A stretch of DNA of 64,000 bases from Lasiosphaeria ovina (Eukaryota > Ascomycota > Sordariomycetes > Sordariales > Lasiosphaeriaceae): NCBI GenBank assembly GCA_033439765.1, contig JAULSN010000010.1:124001-188000 (forward strand). The letters are read 5' to 3'. The notes beneath the pieces were generated by a model, which saw only the letters and a program-made list of their open reading frames with translations, was not told the DNA's origin and searched no databases. Positions 53,502-64,000 of this stretch are shown one piece after another. The position numbers and the translations under genes are program-made. Positions within the stretch are counted from its first letter, which is position 1; every line of letters starts with the position of its first letter.

Positions 53502-54443
53502 ATGTCTTCTTCACGTGATTATGATCGTGGGAGGAATCGGCGGGGATTTGCAGGCGCCGGGGACAGTTCACCACCGCCGGCGGTTCCGGATCCCCCACCC
53601 AGCAGGACCGTCAGCGGATCATCACTAGGGGGAGGCTCCTACTTCCCATACAGAACCGCTCTTGATAGCAGGTCGCCGACTCCATCCCAGTCCACCATCG
53701 AGGAGAGTTCATCCCGGATACCGCAATGTGAACATGAACGGACATTGCCTAGCCCGCCTCCACGTGATATTCAACGCTCGGGAGGGATTGCCTCGGCATC
53801 AAACAGCTATGGTCCACTGCAACCACGGGGGTCGCCCTGGATCTCAAGTTCAGGGTCGAGGGTCACCCAGCGGGGCTCATACACCCAAACGCCGCCGCTG
53901 TCATGGCCACGGGAAGCCCGGAGCAATGGCCCAAGCCTGATAGCTGGCCCGTCAGGCGAAGATCGTCCACTCTGGGAACCAGAGACACCCAGACCACCGG
54001 ATCTACCCTTCCCTTATCACCTCCCGCCCGCACCAGCCGGCATGTTTGGGCCTAGTTCTAGAACCCCCCCTGAGCGCTGTAGCTGCTGCTCGCCATCGTA
54101 CGAGTCGGTAACGTGTCAGAAGATGATGTCCCAGCGTGAGCTGCTCCCTTTCTCATGCTCAAATCCACCCACCTACTGTCTTTAACGTCTGCATCTCGAT
54201 CACGAACTGACAGCAGCTGCAGTGCAAGCCGCCAGCGAATACCAGCAGAGGCAAAACGCGCCGCTGGACCAACAAACCCAGCTAGTCCAGCGTGCAGTCC
54301 CTCAGAATCTAGGCGATTGGGGATACGGTTCCCAGAGGCCCAATCCACCGCGACTAAGCGGAGAGGATCCCTCGTCCGCTGGACGAAAACTCGCTCGTGT
54401 CACCGAGACGACGACGACTCAGTATTATTATTATGAAAGATAA
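53502..54443 (+). CDS. Disordered Ser/Pro-rich protein
   Basis: Exons 53502-54135 and 54223-54443 give 284 aa; donor GTGAGC, acceptor CTGCAG. It starts MSSSRDYDRGRNRRG, is Ser/Pro/Gly-rich throughout, has a Cys cluster RCSCCSPSYESVTC before the splice, then a Gln-rich helix-like stretch (SEYQQRQNAPLDQQTQLVQ) and ends with a Tyr run (YYYYER). No known domain. The second exon keeps a protein-like composition in the spliced frame, which supports the model. Function unknown. Confidence 0.55.
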
Positions 54444-57400
54444 TTTCTTGTCCTTGGGATGGAAGCAATACCGATGCCCACGATCTTTTGTATTTATTTC
54501 TTATTTAATTCTTCCTTGTTGGTATTGGCGTTGCGGTGGGAATTTGATGTACCGGGAGGCGGACGCGTGACTGGTCACATTCCCGCTTGGCAGCCGGCTT
54601 CCAGGCGTCTCGATACGCGGGAATGGAAAAAAACTGATCGAAATGGGCTCGACTCAACGCGGTTGAGGAGCGGGAGGGATAAAAGAACCTCCCTGGAGGA
54701 TATTTCCTTTCTAGTCTTTGCGTTTGGTCCAGTTTTGTTATTGTATGGTGCTCACAGTGTTTGAGTTGGTCGGGGTAGAAACAGATGAGTTTTAGGGCAG
54801 TTCCAATACCCAAGTTTTTTCTTCAACAATCTTCAGCCATGAGGCCCGTACGATTCGTCTAAAGATGGCGCAATGTTTGATGCAATGCCAGAGACGTTAC
54901 CTGTCCTGCTGTTGGATGAGACGTCGTCGTCGTATCGTGTTTCTGTTTCGTGGACGAGGAGTCAGCGGCAAAGTACCTTTCCCAGCGCTAGTCCCAAAGC
55001 GGTGTCTTCCAGGCGCCCATCGCCAACTTTGTGACCAGTGCTCATCAGCTCACGTGTCCAACCTTTCCGCATCAATCTCTGCAGTCTGTCAACGACCCTA
55101 CAAGGGGCACTAATCGGACTCGGAGTGTGGATTCCAGTTCCCGTCTTCAGACCGAGCCCATTAGTATTTCCCTGGTTTCTTTCCATTATTATCGCCCGTC
55201 GAACTGCTTGGGCACTCTGCGCTAGTATAGTAACCCCTGAGTTACTGCTATGGGCAGCTTCTGCCTGAACCACTACCGAAGCCGGTACGTCACTAACACC
55301 ACGCTTCCCAGGAGGTTTGGCTCACGGCGACAAAAGGAAAGCAAAACAACTGCAATTAGGGAATACCGCATAATTATCAGTAATCGCGTGTCTATCAGTA
55401 CCTTATCTGGGGAATGAGCTCTTATTTTCGGTTAGGACAGGACAGCATGAGTAATGCAGGTGCAGTCATATCGGTGCGCCCGAAATGGAATCTCTCGAGA
55501 TGGCAGTTGGGGGCGATATGCCCTGGCCTGAACACTGACCTTGGCTGCCACTGGCAGCAACCTGAGGTGCCGCCGGCACCCAAAGCCCGACGGAGCAGCA
55601 TATCGAACGGACTTTTGGCTGGATGGTTCATCCTCCGACTTTTTCGACGCCCCCGTATAATGTGCCCTACCAAGCCAGGACTTGTGCTCATGCACAAGGC
55701 GTATCACGTGATGATAGCTCTGAGGAAGACCTCAGGGCAACGCGCCCGGACAAGAACTCCCGTTTTGAACCATGGATCACAAAACAAACAAAACTCTTCG
55801 GTTGTTTAGACTATCAGCCGATGTTTATTTTGCGTTAGAGCCAATGCAGACATCGGATGCTCTGTAGGCATCAAGCAAATCTCGGAGGACGGCAAGTGGC
55901 CGCCGGTCTTGGCCAGCCGACACCGTCGGGATGGAAATCATCATTTCGCCTCCGGATTGCGGCTTGCGGGTGCGGGCGCACAGAGATCTTGTGCAGGCGC
56001 CCAGGTGTGCCGACAGCACGCATTAATGTTGGAGGATCAGGGCAGATGGGCCTTTTGTGGGCATTTATTCATGATTAACGCCGCAACCAGCGGCGCAGCG
56101 GGCGGTGCTGGTGTTTCGTTAGTGGCGGACAGAGAACCGGATTATGACCAACGCCAACCCAACACGCGCTTCAGTCGTGCTAGTTTGCACGCAAGTCAGC
56201 CAGGAGCCGGATGCGAAAACGAAGAGACAAGTGGTGATTGGCGTGGCGCTGATAAGCAGCCCAAGGAACGACAATCGAGCCAAAGCCAATCGCTCAGGTC
56301 TCTGGAGAAGATGGTCCAAAGAACTGTCCCAAGATACGAGGGCAGCCAACAGCATTTTTTTGGAACAGTTGGATGGTGGGGTTCGGCAACATCGATCCAT
56401 CGGCGGGTTTGGTTGGTGCTGCGCCTGATTGGCAGGATTGGTGCGCTGAAAGCTGCAGTGGGTCATGGGGCAGCCTGTGCGTCCCCGCTCTGTGGTTCGT
56501 TGGTGCTGGCGTTGGCAATGAAATCGCCTGGACGGGCACGCACTTGCAGGGGAAGAAAGCTTGGTTGCAGTATTGAAAGCACGGGCTCTCATGCATTCTT
56601 TGGTTTCACTCAATCCATCCAACCCGGATCCATCAATAACGCTTCGACCGCGATCTGTTTGGCTTTTGACTGGCAGCCTGCTTTTTGTCGCGTTTTCTTG
56701 CATCAGATATCTCACCGTGATCTCAGCAGTGCTCCGTGGAGCAGTTTCGCGCCTCGCCGTCCGAATCTGACACGAGAGAAACATGAGGTACGGTCTGACC
56801 GGAGCTAAGCCCAAGCCGGAATGTGCCTAGAGTGGGCTGAAGGCACAGAGGGCACAGACGCCCAGTCTGGGTGGTTCCCCCGTCTGGAAGAATCCGCCGT
56901 TGTGGCAACCTGGGTTCCCGGCGCAGAACGACGCCCGGCACGGCGTTCGGTGCCGCTGCCGCGCAGAAAGCAGGCCCTGAAACGCCACCCTCCCAAATAA
57001 ACTATTCTATCTATAACACCATCCCGTCGTCGTCGTCGACGTCCATTCGCCGTGACGCACTCTCGGGCCCCCACTCTTGCATCCTCGACTCCTCCTCCCA
57101 CGTGGAGCTCTCTGGGGCACAGCAGTCATCTCGCCTTCTGGAGCAACACACAGAGCGTCTTGTGCCTGCCAACCAATGCAACCCTAGGCGCTGAGCGCAA
57201 TGGCCCGAGTGCTCTCACCTCAGGTCCAAAAGCCACGCCGTCGACCACATATCCTGCCATGCCCCTCCACACCCCGCCATCATTGCTTCTGCCGTGCAAC
57301 GAACGCTTCGTCCTCGCCAGCGCTTCAGTCAGTGCGCAAACACAATCGCTTGAGTCGCCAACTCCGACCCCGACGCCAATCATCGTCCTGGATCAGAGTG

Positions 57401-57595
57401 GGAGTGGTGACGGCTTTGGGAAGCAGGCCAGTCTTGGGACGGATGCGACATGAGGGCTCGTCCATGATATAACAGCACCCGCCATGACGCTGGTCTAGCC
57501 GACTGACACTAAAACGCCAATTTCCATCCGATCATTCCACGGAAACTGCAAATCCACCCGGTCCGGCCCACGCACGCCCAGCGCACACCGAGACC
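54444..57595. other. 3.1-kb gene-poor stretch
   Basis: Overlapping ORFs of up to 300 codons on both strands have no motif, no matching splice extension and biased composition (mirror-image frames). No RNA gene or repeat identified. Probably intergenic, with the promoter of the rhodopsin-like gene at the right end. Confidence 0.4.
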
Positions 57596-59123
57596 ATGGG
57601 CCTCTTGGGTCCCGAAGACACCCTGATGGGCCTCATTGGGGTGGCCAACAACCTCGACGAACCGAAGCCCAGCATCAACAAGAAGGAAACCATCCTAGGC
57701 CTGATAATCACATTCTTGGTACGGCATGAATCTGCTCTGGCTGTCGACTCAACCGGGCACGGCGCGGCTTCTGATGACAGTGATGACGGTGCTGACTGGA
57801 CGTGACAGGCACTGGCTTGGATATGTGTGAGCATCCGACTCTACACCCGCTTCAGGGTGATCAAGTCACCGGGGTGGGACGACTTGTTTGTTTTTCTGTC
57901 GCTGGTACGCTCGCCCTGTTTGTTTTCACTCTCGCCCCCTGTCGTCCGTGAGGCAGCTCGTTGACACCACGTTTTCAGATGGCCATGACACCTGGCTTGA
58001 TCGCCATATGTTTGGGTAAGTTGGACCTGGTTTGTCCGCGCTTTGTCTTCTCGTGTCGCTGACATGGTGACCACAGAAACAACAACTGGCTTTGGGGAAC
58101 ACCTCGTGCTCCTCACGCGTGATCAGATGGCTGGATACTTTCGTGTTTGTGCCGCCCTCTCATGTCTTGCTTGCACAAATCGCTAACACTGCCACCAGAT
58201 ATTCTACGTCGCCAACGCGGCTTACTGCATGTCGACGGCGCTGATCAAGATCTCGCTGCTCCTCCAGTATCTGCGCCTGTATGAGCGCGGGACGTACCTG
58301 TACAATGTCTGCCGCAGCCTCATCATCTTCATCACGCTGTGGGGCTTCACCTACTCGCTCCTCGCATGGGTGCCGTGCGTGCCCGTCAGGCAGTACTGGG
58401 ACCAGATCTACGACCCCATGGGGGATCGTACCTGCTACGCCTACGGCTCGCAGCGCGTCGCCACCTTCACTGCGACGTACGAGAGCCACGCCGCCGTCAA
58501 CATGCTGCTCGACTTGCTCGTCATGGGCCTGCCAATCCCGCTGTACTTTGACAAGAACACACACAATCGGACGAAGATGGGGCTGATCGGCATCCTGACA
58601 TTTGGGACAATGTGAGTCGCCCCGTGTTCCTGGAACTCTGAAATCGTCCAATGCTTACTTTTCGTCTCACAGAGTCAACATCTTCTCCATTTGGCGCTTC
58701 GCGACCATGATCCAGCACAAGTCCACGACGTGGCCGACCTTCGACCCGACGTGGTACGGGCCCATCAGCATCGTCATGGCGGGGCTCGAGGTGTCGTCGG
58801 CGTGCATATGCGCCAGCGTGCCCATATTCTGGGGCCCCATGGCCGTCTCCATGTCGAAGCTGATGGGGCAGATCTTCGTGACCAACGAGATCCACATCAC
58901 AACGGCGCGCGCCAGCGGCAGCCAGGAAGGGTTCCACAAGAGCAGCAGCAGCACCAGCAGCACAGCGGGCGCCGGGCTCGAGCTCCAGGGCGCCACCCTC
59001 ACCCGCCAGACCAGCGAGATCGACGTACCGGAGCGCCACGAGCTCCACGCAGGCAGGGTCATTTGGCCAGCGACGAGCGAGGATGCGTTGGTCAAGCGCT
59101 ACGAGCTGTGGGCCAAGGTATGA
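57596..59123 (+). CDS. Fungal rhodopsin-like seven-transmembrane protein
   Basis: Six exons: 57596-57718, 57809-57904, 57979-58015, 58077-58144, 58199-58611 and 58673-59123 (395 aa, all phases agree). Typical blocks are IRLYTRFRVIKSPGWDDLFV, TTGFGEHLVLL, FYVANAAYCMSTALIKISLLLQ, YESHAAVNMLLDLLVMGLP, GILTFGTIVNIFSIWRF and WYGPISIVMAGLEVSSACIC. Seven hydrophobic spans can be placed. It belongs to the large pezizomycete rhodopsin-domain family (PF20684 type, related to PTH11-like receptors but without a CFEM domain here). The ~90-residue tail is cytoplasmic and polar. Ligand and signalling role unknown. Confidence 0.88.
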
Positions 59124-59377
59124 CGACCGTGTTGTGCGTCATGTACTGCGGATATGTATTTTAGGAGCATGGGCTCGGCGTTTGTCAAGTCTATTATCAT
59201 TTGCTGTTGTATAACCTGTCTTTGATCAATGACTCGAATCGATTATTATACCCAGTGGAATTTGCCAAGCTATTAAGATGTGTGTCACTTTCAGGGAGCT
59301 TGAGAGGATTGGTGGGTTGTCACGAAAATGTACCAGATTTCCATGCTGAATGAATCAAATGGTTGAATCAAGACATA

Positions 59378-59527
59378 TCACCAATATGAGAATTGAGAAA
59401 AGTTGGAGGTAGTGAAATCTATTAAAACTGGCAGTATAGGGATGGAGACGCCCGAGGGCAGCGAGATGGTCACGGCCGAGGCGACGGAGAAGGCGGCGGC
59501 GAAGATGGCGACGAAAGAGGTCTTGAT
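59378..59527 (-). pseudogene. Small secreted-protein remnant lacking an ATG
   Basis: A minus-strand frame of 49 codons starts IKTSFVAIFAAAFSVASA, a textbook signal peptide, followed by VTISLPSGVSIPILPV. The leader before it (CAACCACCTAACCGCAACC) is A/C-rich like fungal 5' UTRs. The codon where ATG is expected is ATC, and no upstream in-frame ATG exists. The mature part is only ~30 residues. Either a lost start, a near-cognate start, or a remnant of a longer gene. Confidence 0.35.
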
Positions 59528-60698
59528 GGTTGCGGTTAGGTGGTTGGAAGTTGTTTGGGATTAAACGATTGTGGTAACTCAAAGAGTTAGGTGGAGAGTG
59601 TTTGAGGTTTTTTGCTGTTGTGTGTGAGTGAGAGTGGTAGAGATGGTTGGAGTGTTGGATGCTGATGAGGGAGAAAAAGAAAAAGCCTCTATCCCGTCAG
59701 TCCGGGCCGGTTATATACATGATTCTGCACTGCTTGGTGCTCAGCCATTTCCAGCCGCGTCCCCAGCGCAAGTGCCGTTTTGCCTGCCTCGTCATCCTTT
59801 CTGTCTAGCTTGGCCGTCCACAAGTGTGTTGCAGCTGCACCGTTCACGCTTGTCCCCTCTAGCTGCAACGCTTGCGTAAGTTCTCAGAGATCTGAGGGAC
59901 TTGGTGCTAGTCTAGCTTTCCCTAGGCCATTTTGTTTACTTCTTCGGTCCGCTAGCTTTCTCCTTGACGGTAGATCAGACGGGAGACGGCTACCGGTTAG
60001 TTCCAGGGCATCGCAAGACTGCTCAACAGACTTTGGCTCCTTGACAACGTTCTCGCGGAAGAAACGGTTACGCTTTCGCTGGCTCCAACCATGCAAGACA
60101 GACCAAGACGGCGGAAAGCAGGGGCCTTCTCCCCTTGCCTAGCCTCTATTGCGAGATGTGATGGCTCCCGGTTGTGAGAAGTAGCCGCCTAACATGGCAT
60201 CCGGTCTGCAGCCGGTGAGCACACACTTTGTCGGAGCCCTAGCCGTCCCCGGGCCCGGTTTCATGTCTGGCACCACGATCTGAAGCAGGACCTGGTCGGC
60301 CTCAGTGTACTATGCAGTCCTCAACGCAGAAAAGGGTTGTTAGTGGGATGACGCCTCCACGTGGAGACGGCCTTGCTGCATGTTTCAACAACAACGCAAA
60401 CCGCAACCCGCCACGAATCTCTTTCGCGAACTATTTTGATGACGTGGTCTGTACCGGGCTAAAAGTCTGTTCAATATGTAATCGCGGAGAGAGCCTACGA
60501 AGCCGCTCAGGTAGCTGACGCATTCTGCATCATATTTCGCGACACATCCTGTCCCATAACCGACCAAGAACCCAACGCCGCATATTGGCTTGCATACACT
60601 CTCCATCTCAAGAATTCACCCGCTTTTCGAAATAACGCCCTACTGCAACACTCAACAATTACGACATCACTTCGTATCCAGCAGCCTTCATGTCTCCT
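59528..60698. other. Intergenic
   Basis: No gene recognised. Short ORFs on both strands are unsupported. Confidence 0.4.
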
Positions 60699-62162
60699 TC
60701 AAGCAGCCCTCGCCTTCACCTTGACCGAGAAGTCGACCGGGCGAACATTGAACCAGCCGTCCTGCTTCAGCTCGTAGGCGGGATCAGCCGCCTCAAAGTC
60801 GAGGTCCTTGATCAGCTTGGCCGTGACGACGACCAAGAAGTCCCAGGCCCAGTGCTTGCCGATGCACTCGCGCTTGCCGTTGCCGAACCACTTCTTGGCC
60901 CCGGCCGGCAGGGCCGCAAAGGCGTCGCCCAGCATGCGCTCCGGCCGGAATGCCAGCGGATCTTCGAACACGGCCGGGTCGCGGTTCACGCCGGCGAGCA
61001 CAATGATCATGGCCTGGTCGTGCGCCACTTGGTACTTGCCACCGGCGAGCAGCACGGGGCTCTCGTCGCCTTTCTGGGGGATCGGCTCGATGTTGAAGCC
61101 GGGCGCGGCGAACGACAGCCGCAGCGTCTCGCGCACGATGGCCGTGATGTAGGGCAGCTCCGACACGTGCTCGGGCTTCAGGGGCCCGCCGCCGACGACG
61201 GCGTCGAGCTCGGCGCGCGCCTTGACCACGACGTCGGGGTTCTGCGTGAGGAACAAAATGTTGGCGGCGATGGCACACGGCGCCGTGCTGCTGCCGATGG
61301 GCATGGTCACGATCTCGTCGATGACCTGCGACTCGGTCAGCGCCTTGCCCGACTCGGGGTCGGTGCCGTTCAGCAGCGCCCACAGCAGGTCGTGGCGGTC
61401 GGTGGGGTTCCTCTTGCGGTACTCGACCAGCTCAGCCCCGTAGGCGCGCAGGATCTTGGCCGACTTCTTCCACTTCCCGCCGTACACGAGCCAGTTGAGG
61501 AGCTTGGGCCGGTTCGGCCGCTTCATGGCCTCGGACGTGGCATCTTCCATGGCGCCAATCACGGGATGCGGCGGGCCGTTGATGCTGTTGAGCTTCTTTC
61601 CGAACAGTGTGAGCGTCGTGGCTTCGAGGTTGAGGTTGTTCAGGTCGTTGAGCGGCTGCGTCTGGCGGTTGGCCCCAAGCCCCTTCCACTTCGCGATGAG
61701 CTCGTCGGTGCATTGCATCACCTCGTCCAGATGTGCTGCAATTGACTGTGTTGATAGCAGCGGGGCGATGATGCGGTGCGCGATGCCCCAGCTCTCCTCG
61801 TTGTCGTACGCCGTGAAGAGCGAGTCGTGGACCGTGTCTCGGATCTGAACGATAGGCCCGCCGACAAACTTGCGGAAGCGCTTCTCGTCGCATATCTCCT
61901 CGGCCAATGCGACGCTGGCCACAAAGACGATTGTGTGGCCCAGGACCTTGATTTGGAAGATCTCGCCTGTTCGCATGGGCCATGGTAAGTGCTGTGCACA
62001 TTGACGTGCCGAGTTGAAAGCATGCCGAAGAACCTGTCACTACTCACCGTATTTCTCGGCCAGCTTCTTCAGCGACCACCAGGTATTGCTCGGGTCGACA
62101 TCAAGGAGGTTGCCTACTAACGGGATACCGGGGGGCTGCGGGATTGATGTTGGGGTCGCCAT
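60699..62162 (-). CDS. Cytochrome P450 monooxygenase, stand-alone (CYP505-like heme domain)
   Basis: Exons 62162-62048 and 61966-60699 give 460 aa; donor GTGAGT, acceptor ACAG. The N-terminus is IPQPPGIPLVGNLLDVD without a membrane anchor, as in soluble P450-BM3/CYP505-type heme domains. ETLRL is the ExxR helix, FGNGKRECIG the heme loop (Cys406), and PERML sits in the PERF region. The I-helix reads PIGSSTAP: the Thr is kept, but the usual acidic residue before it is Ser. The family's CYP505 members are fused to a reductase; here the gene ends after the heme domain, so an external reductase would be needed. Substrate unknown; CYP505 enzymes hydroxylate fatty acids. Confidence 0.88.
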
Positions 62163-62835
62163 GGCTGCCTGTAGATTGGAGAGAAGGATGGCGCCCGGTT
62201 TCGCAGCTGTCGGGCAGCGCCAGGTTAAAAGCTCGGGGAGGGAGGGCAAGAAGAGGGTCAGGGAGCGCAGAACTAGCAAAGCGCGTGGCTGGCGTCGACG
62301 AGACGGATCCCGGGTCCCCGCTGCTCGCCATTCCAATGGCGTCAGTGAGAGGGTGAGACATTATGCAGCGTGACTGGAAATCCCCAATCAGTGAGCGAGG
62401 GGGTTCTGCGGTGCATGCATCGTGGGCCTCGCCTGTAGCCCTCCGTCAATCCATTCGTCGCCCGAGGTTGAGGGGTTCGAATTCGGTTACCAGAATTCGA
62501 GACTTGCATGTCGTCGGCCCTGGAGCAGGCCCCAACGCGGATGATCGCCGTCTTTGAGCCAGTCGGGTCCCTGGAGCCCGGCTGATCTGCGCTAAATATG
62601 CACGCTAATGGGACACCGTGGGGCCCTTTGGCAACCCTGGCCGGGCTCTAGCGGCGGGACGGGCGGCAGCGGGCCTTTTCCGAGGATCACAGGCCGCGAC
62701 AGAAGGTTTCGAGGGAGTTGGGCGGTCTTCGGCATACCACTTCTAATACACGAGACGGAGACTACAGATCTAATCTCTGTTTACTGGTGAGACACGCGCG
62801 TCCGGCAACAGCGCCCACCTGATAACCCGACTTCC
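62163..62835. other. Intergenic, P450 promoter
   Basis: The P450 gene and the upstream membrane gene run in the same direction. A frame open upstream of the P450 ATG (to 62336) is read as leader. No other feature. Confidence 0.4.
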
Positions 62836-63675
62836 CTAAATCCCTCCGAGGTCTTCAATTGCCACCGCGTCGACCGGCCCGTCCCCCTGGTCTCGTCTGT
62901 GGACGGGAATATCCTCATGTCTGCCAGCCGGGTTGTCAAAAGGTAAACGGATAGCTCCGTAACTCTGCCGGTCTTTCTTGAGCTCGAAGACGGCAATTAT
63001 GCCCAGCAGAATCGTGGCTATCCTGCAATTGCGCGGAAAAAGACGATGGTCAGCACACACCTGGGCATCTTCCTCAGTCCGCACGGCTTGTTCTTACCAG
63101 GCGATTAAACCAGTCGTCACGGCGCTCTGTGTGACGATGCACATGTTCGTCTCGGGGGGCAGCATGGGGTTAAAGTAAGTCACTCCCTCACTGTAGCAGA
63201 GCGGCCAGGTCCTGCGCACCACGGAAATCGAGGCAAAGGCGCCGAGGCCCAAGGTGAAGACGACGACACTGGTCCAAGCGCTGCAGAGCTGCGTGAAGCT
63301 GTCGTGTCGCTTGTTCCGTGCCAACATGAGGATCGCGAGGCCGGTCGAGTAGAGCAGCTCCAGGGCGACGAGGACGCACTATATGGGCACGTTTGATACC
63401 AGTCAGTTTGCGGGAGAGCTGGCAGAGTCGGGGCAACATACTGACACGACAAACATGACCTCTCCCAGCGGGACCTGGTAATTCTCTAGCTGGTTGCCCG
63501 TGCATTGGTATCTGTAGCGCGACACGGCGCAGAAATGGTGGTTGCGCATCCATATCAGGTAGCATGCACCAAAGCACGAAATGGAGACGGTCGACAGCTG
63601 CGTCGCGCGGAGGAGCGAGACAAGCAATCCGGTGGTCGTCAGGCCTTGAGGCCATTTGATACCAGTCGTGCTCAT
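62836..63675 (-). CDS. Four-transmembrane (MARVEL-like) membrane protein
   Basis: Exons 63675-63442, 63378-63098 and 63022-62836 give 233 aa; donors GTATGT and GTAAGA, acceptors ATAG and TGCAG. Four hydrophobic spans: LLRATQLSTVSISCFGACYL, EVMFVVSCVLVALELLYST (across the first splice), WTSVVVFTLGLGAFASISVV and SAVTTGLIAWIATILLGII (across the second). Cytosolic tail ~50 residues. The layout is that of fungal MARVEL-domain-like proteins, but no diagnostic motif was seen. Function unknown. Confidence 0.7.
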
Positions 63676-64000
63676 GGTTGGCGATTATGCGTTGGTATTT
63701 TGACGAGAGCAACAAGAATGCCGTCGACGGAGGATTAAAGAACAGAATAGGATTAAGTAGACAATTGCATCAAAATCCACGGGACTTTGACCGCTTTTAA
63801 AACGCGGCACCTCGTGTTTGTTGCCGAGTTCTCGTCTCAGCCGTTCAGTTGGTGGTGGCTGTGTCTGCCAAGTCCGAATTCCTGCGTCCAGCGAGGCAGA
63901 TTCCTTCTCCCCATTGATGTGAGCAGCTTCAGCCGCATCGTTGTCCATAAGCCATCTTGCAATTTGAACTAGCCGTAGAGCTAAGTCTTTGCATTCTACT
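63676..64000. other. Upstream region of the four-helix protein, window edge
   Basis: Promoter side of the gene above; nothing else recognised. Confidence 0.35.

Noticed and set aside
55909..56814. Opposing ORFs of 299 and 231 codons
   Set aside because: Overlapping on both strands, no motif, no splice-compatible extension; composition of random GC-rich DNA.
60690..61745. 351-codon ORF antisense to the P450
   Set aside because: Mirror frame of a GC-rich coding region; the P450 motifs on the other strand are decisive.
1..64000. CRISPR array, rRNA, bacterial-type operon or origin
   Set aside because: None seen; direct repeats found are only minisatellites, and the gene structure is fungal nuclear.

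Overview
The window reads as nuclear DNA of a filamentous ascomycete (Pezizomycotina, most likely a sordariomycete). The evidence is short introns (about 50-150 nt) with GTAAGT/GTATGT-like donors, CTAAC/CTGAC branch sites and YAG acceptors; TpA-rich retrotransposon remains with many TAG codons, as expected from repeat-induced point mutation (RIP); and typical mould gene families (HET domain, RTA1-like, fungal rhodopsin-like, tannase, Zn2Cys6, Tps2). No bacterial-type operons, CRISPR array, rRNA or organellar features were seen. All calls come from reading motifs and splice signals by eye; no database search was run.

Layout. 1-3.4 kb: degraded Ty1/Copia element (minus strand). 3.8-7.8 kb: a divergent pair, an apparently active Ser/Thr kinase (minus) and a protein with an N-terminal helical region and a C-terminal pseudokinase (plus), sharing a 379-bp promoter region. 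10.7-13.8 kb: trehalose-6-phosphate phosphatase Tps2. 14.5-16.6 kb: SET-domain protein with an N-terminal signal-like segment. 17.7-19.7 kb: two decayed genes (SGNH/FG-GAP esterase and F-box protein). 20.2-23.5 kb: a degenerate ~130-bp tandem repeat leading into a single-exon 848-aa protein of unknown function. 24.6-25.4 kb: an ORF split by one in-frame TAG. 26.1-29.6 kb: tannase/feruloyl esterase convergent with a Zn2Cys6 regulator. 30.1-31.1 kb: RTA1-like protein. 31.7-32.3 kb: a MITE-like element and a tRNA-Ala. 33.6-35.1 kb: single-pass membrane protein. 35.4-36.2 kb: EthD-like pseudogene. 37.1-39.8 kb: HET-domain gene with a 44-bp minisatellite upstream. 41.4-43.0 kb: unknown membrane protein. 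44.2-45.4 kb: FAD monooxygenase with a one-base frameshift. 45.5-48.5 kb: a membrane protein ORF, a PARP-like gene and a divergent PARG-like pseudogene. 49-52.2 kb: small proteins and an F-box/ankyrin pseudogene. 53.5-63.7 kb: disordered protein, rhodopsin-like receptor, remnant of a small secreted protein, a stand-alone P450 and a four-helix membrane protein.

How the genes fit together. Two loci are of self/non-self or cell-death type: the kinase/pseudokinase pair and the HET gene. The pair has an architecture that recalls the RIPK3-MLKL necroptosis module. A second possible functional pair, now decayed, is an ADP-ribosyltransferase-like and an ADP-ribosyl-glycohydrolase-like gene back to back. 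Tps2 and SET look like conserved genes. The rest is accessory: at least eight loci carry stops, frameshifts or lost start codons, so this is a fast-turnover chromosomal segment.
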